A stretch of 64,000 nt of DNA from Artemisia argyi. Its lineage: Eukaryota > Streptophyta > Magnoliopsida > Asterales > Asteraceae. The notes beneath the pieces are model-generated. The model did no database searches. It saw only the letters and a program-made list of their open reading frames with translations, and had not been told where the DNA came from. A program made the translations under genes and the position numbers. Positions 56,070 to 64,000 of this stretch are shown here, piece after piece. Every line of letters starts with the position of its first letter. Positions within the stretch are counted from its first letter, which is position 1. The stretch lies in contig CM060694.1 in assembly GCA_030686995.1 (NCBI GenBank), positions 92,347,844-92,411,843 of the forward strand. Reading direction: 5' to 3'.

Positions 56070-58570
56070 TATTCAACAATTTAGGAATCCATTTAAAGTC
56101 TGGTTTGTGTTGTAACCAACGTTGCCAATTCCAACTAGTTCTTGCTTTCTTAATGTTAAATGCAGTAGTAGTTGGCTCAGTCCTAGAGTTGTTCTCGGTA
56201 CTTATGGGGGTAACTTCAACTTCATTAGAAACCGTAGAAGATGGCTTTCCTAAGTTAGACTTAGAGGCAGTAGTGGGCCTAGAAGGAATGCGTGTCCTAC
56301 GTTTCTTGTGACGATTGAGAAGAGAATTAGCTAGACATTTTGTATGATCACCAGATTATACGCTTTTACGAAAAAACACACAAGATGCATTAATATTCAA
56401 AACATTCAAAGGTTCATTCGTTACATTTAGATTTTGATTACAATTTTCCAGATTAGAATCTAAATCTGATGCAACATGAGTGTTATTCAAATTCCTAAGT
56501 TGATCTTCTACTTCTTGAGCTTCTAGTTGTCCTGTCTTACGTTGCAAGATCCTATTCTTCTTTTTACTTTTTCGCTTGGGTCTGCTAACGCTATTAGTAG
56601 AGACTAGTCCTGTAGAAGTGGAGTTATCATCATTAGTGTTTTGAATGACATTTTCTTTAGCAGTTTTGTTTAATTGATACATTCCTGGTGTTATCACCGT
56701 GGTGTCAACCATCTTTCCCTTTTGAATTAGCTTAATTTTCTCTTTCAAATCAATGATGATGTGATTTTTATCCTGGATTTCAGACTCAAGTAAACCATTG
56801 CAATATTTGATGTCATCGCGGTTTTGTTGCCATTCGGCGTTTTCAATTTTTAAATCCGCAATTTCTTTCTCGTATCGGAGACACAGACTTTTTAAAGACT
56901 CGTTGTTTTTGCAAATCTGACAAGAGTTTGAAACATTTTGACTTTGCAGCTTCAATTCCATTTCAAGACTTTGAGCTTGACACCATTCAAGCCTTTGTTT
57001 GAGTTGACAAATTTCTTTTGAAAATTGTTTTTTTCACATCATCATTTTTAATTCTCAGCTTATCATTTTCCAGTTTGAGTGTCTCAATTTCCCCATTCAA
57101 CAAGTTATTATCAACACAAATATCATCCATAAGCATAGAAGTACCAGATTTATAGAGATCATTCATGATAACAGACAAAATATCAGCATTGAGAACTTGT
57201 TCCAAGAGTCGATCAGCATCATTTTTTAAAACTCTATTTCTTTGCTTTTGAACCAAAATCTCATTTTCAGTAGAGTTGAAAACGTTTATCATATTTTTGA
57301 CCTCGTTTTGAAGTTCCTGATCCCAACGTGTAGCACAAAGACGGAGGTGTTTGACAATTGGCAGCATTTGTTTTTGAAAAATGTCTCTCTTTTCTCGCTC
57401 GTAAGCGGATTGAAAAGTTTCAACTTTTATTACAGAATTGCGTTCAATTGTTTCCTCCAAAATTTCGATGTCTTCCATAAAAGTTTTGAAATAATTTAAG
57501 ACACGACATTTTTTCGGTAAAGGTGTAAGTTCACCGGATGATGGTAAAGGACCATTTATTTGTGCTACAGTTTGGACAGGGGCCGCATTGGAGGATGAAA
57601 CATATGACTCAGTGACATACCATGATTTCTCAGGTAATTCTTTTTGAGTAACAAAAGATTTGGAAATAGGAGGAGCTTTTGAATAGTCATATGGTGTCCA
57701 ATTTTGAACATAACTCATTTTTGATCGACTCTCGTCTTCAAGTTCTTCTTCTTCCTCGGTATCAAAAACAATAGCACGCACAATTGTATTATCAAGCAAA
57801 TGGTCCATATTGTATATTTTAGGAATTTCTTTGAAAGCCGTGTGAAGAAACATTGAGTTTTAATTGCCAAGAGCAAATCCTTTATCGGTTCTCGGTTTTA
57901 AAGTAAATTTCTGAATAGTTGTGACTGAGTTCCCGTGTTTGTAAACAATGTTACGAAATTCTTTGAGTTGTTTTTCAAGATCAACAATATCACCGAGTAA
58001 ATCATCTATATACTTCCTTTTTCGTATTTTATGTTCACAAAACTCCTTTTTGCAATTGGACAATTCTGTTTCTGTTTTTGAAAGGTCTCTTTGAAGACGT
58101 TCAACTTGCATTTTCAGTTCACATTTTTCACTTTCAAGTTTAGAAATCAACTTTCCGTTTGTCTGAATTAGATCTTGCATCTTGTGCTGAAGATCTTGCT
58201 CTTTGTTGTAAGATTCTTGAAAAGCTTTTTCAAAACTTTTTGTATGTTTAATCTTTTCTTGCTGATTTGAAAGTTGTATTTTACAACACTCAATATCTCT
58301 TGCAAGTGCTGCATTTGTTTCTTTTAAAACTTTGTTTTTCTCGTTGCATTTTGCAATTAGCAATTGTTGATCATTCAGTTGTTTAGATAACATTATGAGG
58401 TCAGGGTCTGGATCAAATGATGGTTCATGTTGTTTGAAATGATCATGTTTATCATTCTCAATAGGATCATCAAATGAAACAACTGTGTCATCATAAAATA
58501 TGACAACTGTGCTTATTTGTTCATCTGTTTGAGAAGATGAAGATGATTTAGATGGAACAACTTGCGCCAT
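56070..58570 (-). pseudogene. gag-pol: Element I coiled-coil region between nucleocapsid and protease
   Basis: Roughly 830 codons in consecutive pieces: 57860-58570 and 56987-57853 are the same frame, separated by a TAA (57860-57862); 56356-56961 is reached through an extra A in the A7 run at 57028-57034; a further stop lies at 56356-56358. The sequence is dominated by K, E, Q, N and L with heptad patterns, plus a D/E-rich patch (D-T-E-E-E-E-E-L-E-D). Near its end C-V-F-F-R-K-S-V and D-H-T-K-C resemble the C...H-D-x-C motif of element A. Long coiled coils here are a mark of this copia group; role probably structural. Confidence 0.75.
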
Positions 58571-58600
58571 ATCTGATTCAGAAGCAGAAGGTGAGGCTAT

Positions 58601-59290
58601 TTAATGTATTAGGCATGCTTTTTGGTCATGTACCTGAGACAAGCCGTCAGTGTCATACACTGGACCTGAATCATTAAACTGAAGTTCCTGCATGTTGGCC
58701 ATAAGCATCACAGCTGCATTGGCTTCCAGATCTTCCATGTCATCATCATTGTTAACATTTGCCATGAAGTTGTTATCCTGTTCAGGGAAATGTCCATCTT
58801 TTTCATCTTGAAGAGCCATGAGTAATGCCTGCTTGTGAAACTTACTACCCCGAGTTCTCGGTTTGGGACATGCTGTCGCTATATGACCTTGTTCATTACA
58901 ATTGTAGCACCACACTGCATTCCTTGAGTTGGAGTTCCTTGTTGCAACTGGTTCAGACCTTTGCTGAGAAGACCCTGAGTTGTTCCTGAACCCTCCATTG
59001 TTACTAAACCTCTAACCATTCCCAAAATTTCTTGAAGAACTTCCTGAACCAGATCGACCATAGCTACGATTCTGAATTTCCACTCTTCCATCATTGACAA
59101 CAGCTTGATTCCTTGTGTTAGAAGATGAACGTTGACGGTTGTGTTTTGTTGGAGAATTTGTTGAAAGCACGAGCAATAAGAGCAAGTCCCTGATTCAACG
59201 TATTAAAGTCATCATCGTCATCGTCATTGGAATTTGAGTAATACATTGCATCATTGTTGTTTAATGGAACAAGTTGATTAGAAGCATTCT
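58601..59290 (-). pseudogene. gag: Element I Gag nucleocapsid (CCHC zinc knuckle)
   Basis: An R/S/G/N-rich basic stretch is followed by C-Y-N-C-N-E-Q-G-H-I-A-T-A-C (about 58874-58915), a perfect C-x2-C-x4-H-x4-C knuckle that binds the RNA genome, then a D/E/M-rich acidic tail. Breaks: a frame change in an A4 run (59144-59147), TAG at 59012-59014 (TGG expected) and TAA at 58601-58603. The same frame continues past that last stop into the coiled-coil region. Confidence 0.85.
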
Positions 59291-59295
59291 GTGGA

Positions 59296-60433
59296 GATCA
59301 ATCATAAGGGACCATTTGGTTTGAGGTAGAAGACTGTAGATAACTGAAGTAGTTCTGCTCTTGAACATATGCATGATTTGACATTGGTGGTGGATCATAG
59401 GGAGATTGAGCTACGAGTGCCAAAGAATTTGGTGTTGGTGTTGGTGTTGGTGTGTATCCTCCTCGTAGAGCTCTATCTTTTTCCACTTCAGGTTCATGGT
59501 GTTTCAGAAAATCATACAACAAACCATATGGTGCATCATGTAGATTTTTAGTTTGACGTACAAATGTCACATATTTATGCCAATCTGGACCAAGACTTCC
59601 GACGAATTTGGAGTTCACTGCTATCCTTGGTACTGTGATTTTGTGACGTCCAGATCATTGACCACATTTGTGAAACGATGATAGTAGGATTCAAGTGACT
59701 CTCCTGGTTCAATTGTGATGTCTGTGTATTCCATGTAAAGTTTGGATTCCATGTCATCTTTGTTTAATTGAGTGCCTTCCATAAGGAGATGAACGTGTTC
59801 CCACATAGCTTTGGCTGTTTTCTGAGCATCGACACTGCGATAAATTGGATTAGGTATACCTTGAAGTATATAAGCCATTGCATACTCATCAGCTTCATGA
59901 TGTAATTTTTGTTCTTCAGTGAGTGCAGTTTCTGGAAGAGGTCTATAACCAGGAGGACGTGGAGGATCAGCAGTTGGATCACCAGCTTCAAATCTTGTTG
60001 GCCACTCAAATGGTCCTTCAAGTATAACTTGTTTCAAGAATTTCCCATGAGGTTTCTTTAGTTCAAGAAATCGTAAGAATCGACTTGACCATTGAACATA
60101 GTTCCCAGGTGTTAGCATTGGAGGTGTTTCAAGTGATCCTGCCTCATGTCGGGATTGTTGAGTTGTAATAACTTCACACATTCTATCAAACCAGTGAGGT
60201 TGTTTGGAGGAGAACTGAGTGTTCTGTTGTGACATCTGATATGATTGTTGTTGAGGATTGATTTGATGTTGTTGCATCATTAGGTAATGATGTAGTGGAT
60301 TAAACGGTTGTTGTTGAACGTGTGATTGTGAAGGTTGTTGATACGGTTGTTGCTGATGGTATTGTTGTTGCTAATACTGCAGATGTTGCTGTTACTGAGG
60401 ATGAGGGAAGTAGTAATTAGGTGGTTGAGACAT
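59296..60433 (-). pseudogene. gag: Element I Gag capsid region
   Basis: Likely ATG at 60433 (M-S-Q-P-P-N-Y-Y), followed by a Gln-rich N-terminus with two stops, TAA 60392-60394 and TAG 60371-60373, both where CAA and CAG would fit. The capsid part (59621-60280) contains Y-V-Q-W-S-S-R-F-L-R-F, then W-E-H-V-H-L-L-M-E-G and G-E-S-L-E-S-Y-Y-H-R-F, standard copia Gag (UBN2-like) motifs. An A-run indel near 59643 shifts the frame; the next piece (59298-59618) holds K-F-V-G-S-L-G-P-D-W-H-K-Y and a T-P repeat. It ends at TGA 59296-59298 (CGA expected). Confidence 0.88.
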
Positions 60434-61460
60434 CTTTGAACACTTGTGTAGAAATGGATCTTTGTAGAAGATTGAAATGCACGTTCCTTTGATTAAGTCC
60501 AAAATCCCTGGGGTAAGTTCAATTCTTACGCGTAACTATAATCTTACGCATAAACTTTTAGGTTATGCGTAAAGAGTAGTTTAGGCGTAAACAAAGAGTT
60601 TAGGCGTAAGTTTTCTCTTTACGCGTAAGCTTAGGCTTATGCGTAAGTTTAGACATATGCGTAAGGTTTAAACAACCAAACAAATCTTCCAAACTTATCC
60701 AAGCTTGAAAGATATCCGAAGTCGAAGTATTCCACTAACTTATCCAAGCTAGGGAAGTACTGAGTCACCGTAACACAAGGAGAAGATCTTTGTGGAAAGT
60801 TAAGCGTAGATACTGAACCTTACGCGTAAGATTGACTTATGCGTAAAGTTTATGCGTAGAGGCAACTTCTGTGTAGGATCTGTCTTCTGCGTAGAACTCA
60901 CAACTTACTCGGAGAATATTGAGCGTAGGAATCACAACTTACGCGTAGAAATAGACTTACACGTAGGTTTTAGGCGTAGAAAACTAAAGTTACTCGTAAG
61001 AAAACGGTTTTGACCTTAGTTACTCGTAAGAAAAGGGTTTTAGGCCAAAAGTTACTCGTAGAAAGGACAAAAAGTACTGTTCACAGCTTTTGAGTCGTAC
61101 TATTCACTTTAGTTACGCGTAAACTGGTCAGAAACTTGAAAAATCTCAAATTTTTGAAGAAAAATGCTTAGAAATAAGGTACTTTTGATCAAATAACTTC
61201 ACCAATACTTAGAAAACACCAACTATTGAAGATTTTGCTACCAAAAACTAGTTTTCCAATATCAAAGAAGCTATAAAACCTTAAAAAACCTTAAAAAATC
61301 ACAACTTTATGCAAAAACTAAGCTTCAAATCACTATATCAACCTTGAAACTTGTCCAAGCTTCAAGATTTGAGTGAAAGAAACAAAGAAAAATGCAAAAA
61401 GATGAAGATAAAGCACCAAGTACCCACGTTAAAACCAAGAAACACACTTCAATCTCTATT
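60434..61460 (-). other. Element I 5' leader
   Basis: About 1 kb between primer site and gag. It contains the large TTACGCGTAA palindrome cluster (60519-61125) and no credible ORF. Gag translation from a cap would have to pass this structured region. Confidence 0.75.
60519..61125. repeat. TTACGCGTAA-type palindrome cluster in the 5' leader
   Basis: More than twenty variants, for example at about 60525, 60618, 60819, 60939 and 61112, and shorter TTACTCGTAAG forms at about 60991-61055. The motif family is the same as in the cluster before aORF (50915-51430). Confidence 0.92.
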
Positions 61461-61475
61461 TGGCGAATGATACCA
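61461..61475 (-). promoter_or_regulatory. Primer-binding site of element I
   Basis: Minus-strand TGGTATCATTCGCCA, two bases inside the 5' LTR. Only the first eight bases match the initiator tRNA-Met complement (TGGTATCAGAGC), so the primer is either tRNA-Met with a short match or another tRNA. Confidence 0.75.
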
Positions 61476-61477
61476 CT

Positions 61478-61822
61478 TGTTAGGTCACCATTTTGTAAAC
61501 ACAAGTATGATATTGATAGAAATGAGATGAGAAAAGAGATGGTTGATTATGAGAACAAGTGAAAAGTGAAAGAGCAAAAGTTTCCTTAAAGATATTCAAA
61601 TAACCAACAAATGAAAAGGTTACATAAGCCTAGTATTTATAGGAGGAGGAGTAGGGCAACACTCCCTTCCTCCCTCCTTTCATTTGGACGTGGGCTTTAA
61701 GGCCCATGGACTTTACAAACTAAGCCTTGTAACTTAAACAATGTAGAATAAATAACTAAGCAACCTATTACAAAATGTAATGACCGAGACTTGACTAAAA
61801 ATACAAAAGTATGATCCCAACA
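61478..61822 (-). mobile_element. 5' LTR of element I (345 bp)
   Basis: TGTTAGGTC to CCCAACA on the plus strand. The minus-strand TATA box CTATAAATACT is at about 61632-61642, and this LTR should drive the full-length RNA leftward. Confidence 0.95.
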
Positions 61823-61827
61823 GGCTT

Positions 61828-64000
61828 TCCCCTTACCCGAAAAATGTGGATCTTTCAATACAGGTACGAATATGTTATGTGCTTAATTGAGAACACTCGA
61901 AACGAGTTTTGAGACTTGAGAGATCCCACTTTTAGAACACCCATTTACAGGAAAACGCCAACTCATGTTTTCTAACTATCGCCTCTAGCCAAGGCTTTTC
62001 TAAACTTAGGGAGCTAATATATTTCACGTGACATCGTGTTGAAGCTTCCATATGCTCATATCCCGTGCTTATGTCTTCTCTAATTACGTAACGGGTGTAC
62101 TCCCTTATTGGTCAAACTAAGTCAAAGGTCACTTTGCGTAAACGCATCCTTTCCCATTTGGGTTATGCTTTACATCAAGGCAAAGCACTTAACTTGTTTG
62201 AACCAAAGTATTAGTTGAGAACGTTGAGTCGTGGAAAGTCACGAGATATGAAACTATGGATTCTCGACGTTGTGTTACTTGAACTTATAAGTAACCTATG
62301 ATTTTCTCAACCTATAATCTTAATTGTCTAAATCTTTTCTTGTTAATGACAATTAGATTATCCCTTAATCCTCTCTTAATCCCATTTATACTAAAGACAA
62401 AACCAATCATATCCAAATCAAATATTCTTTTACACAATCTCTTACACCCTTACATATTCCCTTACACACTACATTTAAACCATCCATTCCCTTACAACAC
62501 ATCTCAACCCTTTATTTTCAACACATGGGGAATTGTTTGAAACCCTAATATGGCTCCTCCCATCCTAGCCATTGATTTCAAATTACAACACATCACAACC
62601 ATCCATCCAATCCCTCATCTCTATATCATCACATGGGCTTGATCTCAACCATTGAATTCAATCTAAACTAATCTCAACCATCCATCCAATATCTCCTATC
62701 CATGCCACCACATGTTCTTGATCTTAACCATTGAATTCAAACCAAAACCACCTCAACCATTGATTTCCCCTTCCCCCCCCCCCCAAGCAAAGCATATTCC
62801 TTGTAATATCCTTTCTCAACCTTAACCTAGGCATGTTTGATCCTAACCATCCATTTCAAATGAGATCATCTCAACCATCCACATTCACCACATGCCAAAT
62901 TATTTGAAAACCAAGGGAGCCTCCCTTTGATCCTAGCCATCCAATTCAAACCATTTCATCTCAACCCTCCATCTCATTCTTCCCCCCAAGCATTGGAATA
63001 TTCCTTGGCATATTCTTTCTCTCTTTTCTATGCCATGTGAGGAGATACACTTCTTCCCCTTCCAAATTACCCTATCTACACTCTAAACCCTTGGTAATTT
63101 GGTTTCTCTTTAAACACTTTACAAATGATTTCCAAATTGGCTATTTGAGTTGGTAAACCTTAGATTGATTAATGTTAAGGTTTAGTGTGAAGTACAATTG
63201 GGGGTTTAGCAAGGATAGGTATTTACAAGGTTCAACACCCAAGTTTTGGGAAAAACTTGAGACAGAGTCCTGGCGCTCTGCCCACGCGTTGGCGTGCGAG
63301 TGACGCGCCGACCTCGGTAAACTTTTCCCAAGATTGGGTCTTGGCCTATAAATACCACCCTTCCCTCTTGTATTCCTCACCCCTTGCCATTATTCTTTCT
63401 CTCAAGATTCTTTCTCTCTAAACACTCTCTATCACTAATCTTGTGTTCTTGATTATCACACTAACATCTTTGGTAGAACACATCTACTTGCAAGGGAAGA
63501 ATCACAAGAACCTAATCCACTCTTGTGATTATGTCGAGGGTCTTCTTTCTTATACCCTTTCTATTACAATTGAGTCTCTAGGTTAGGTCAGGGCTTGATT
63601 TATCAAACATTCATTCATTCATTCAATTGTTTGTAAGGGAAGTCTTGTGTCTTGGTAACCAAGCCTAGATCATTGGGGATCTAGTTGGGGTTTGATACTT
63701 CCGAGTGGAAGTCTTGGTAGTGATCTTTGTGATCCTTAGGTGAAGTCGAATCGTGAGATTCTTTTGGGTGGTTTCCGAGGGCGGAATACCATTGGTGAGT
63801 AACTCCTTCTTTGTGAGCATCGATATTGGTGAATATCGGTGGAGTGAATTGTAACGGTTTGTAGTCCACCGAAAGGATTATACTAGTGAATAGTATCGAA
63901 GTCGCGGATTCGCAACTGGACATACGGATGGTAAAAACTCCCCATCCCGAACCAGTATATATCGTGCTGTCTTTTACTTGCTTTATATACTTTGGTTGTG
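61828..64000 (+). mobile_element. Rest of the inverted B-type LTR (B'), running out of the window
   Basis: Continues 43633-43826 and matches, in reverse complement, 33930-35940 and 37860-37960 of LTR B. A plus-strand TATA box (CCTATAAATACC) lies at about 63345-63356, with GC-rich near-palindrome copy 5 (63269-63312) just upstream. It lacks the solo LTR present in B. C- and T-rich, with no gene. Confidence 0.82.
63269..63312. repeat. GC-rich near-palindrome, copy 5
   Basis: CCTGGCGCTCTGCCCACGCG, TTGGCG, then TGCGAGTGACGCGCCGACC-like, 35 bp upstream of the plus-strand TATA box of LTR B'. Counterpart of copy 1 at 34609. Confidence 0.85.

Larger units (their letters stand above)
43827..61822 (-). 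mobile_element. Giant Ty1/copia element I with extra ORF (18.0 kb, complete)
   Basis: LTRs at 43827-44165 and 61478-61822 differ by two substitutions and one 6-bp indel. Flanks GGCTT (43822-43826) and GGCTT (61823-61827) are a perfect 5-bp duplication, and removing the element restores the B' LTR. Element order: 5' LTR, primer site, leader, gag, coiled coil, protease, integrase, reverse transcriptase, RNase H (to 52557), A41 tract, palindrome cluster, aORF (50658-46442), conserved 3' block, polypurine tract, 3' LTR. Ordinary copia elements are 5-10 kb, so about 8 kb is added after pol. Stops and frameshifts mean this copy is not autonomous, yet it inserted recently. Confidence 0.95.

Noticed and set aside
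63141..63923. Two minus-strand readings near the window end and the matching one at 33908-34258
   Set aside because: They keep similarity only because both lie in the same LTR; there is no start, stop or domain evidence for a protein.

Overview
This window is plant nuclear DNA made almost entirely of nested LTR retrotransposons. I see no ordinary host gene, rRNA, functional tRNA or CRISPR array. The Ty1/copia proteins, with long coiled-coil Gag regions and an extra open reading frame after pol, resemble predicted repeat proteins I remember from Asteraceae (the Tanacetum/Artemisia type). The family assignment is an inference.

Layout. 1-913: end of a Ty3/gypsy-like LTR. 914-14982: 5'-truncated, decayed copia element A (+), with gag remnants, pol at 2570-5982, a long non-coding 3' region, a nested LTR (H2, 10784-14324) and a 3' LTR at 14525-14982. 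14983-18489 plus 25047-25150: 3' end and 3' LTR of copia element C (+). Inserted in that LTR is an Athila-like gypsy element G (-), present twice with flanking sequence: once as LTR plus deleted interior (18490-23189) and once as a solo LTR (23594-25046). 25160-26068: gag relic D (-). 26069-30960: AT-rich non-coding DNA with LTR and primer-site fragments. 31100-32311: a large fold-back low-complexity array. 32312-33822: 5' end of gypsy-type element F. 33823-43632: copia element B (-), lacking reverse transcriptase but keeping an intact post-pol ORF; a solo LTR (35942-37853) lies in its LTR. 43633-64000: an inverted copy of the B LTR, split by element I.

Element I (43827-61822, -) is the centrepiece: an 18 kb copia element with near-identical LTRs of about 340 bp and the target duplication GGCTT. 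In element order it carries LTR, primer site, a leader packed with TTACGCGTAA-like palindromes, gag, a coiled-coil region, pol, a 41-nt A tract, a second palindrome cluster, a roughly 1,400-codon extra ORF (aORF), a conserved non-coding 3' block, polypurine tract and LTR.

The most interesting signal is that short palindrome arrays occur before both ORFs of element I. A different palindrome (TAAGCTTA) occupies the same post-pol place in element A, and other palindromes sit just upstream of the TATA box in four unrelated LTR families. Motif arrays that diverge by family, next to an extra ORF of unknown function, recall the VANC/motif anti-silencing systems of VANDAL transposons. That is a hypothesis, not a result. 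Positions are by eye and may be off by a few bases; several frame breaks lie in homopolymers and could be sequencing errors.
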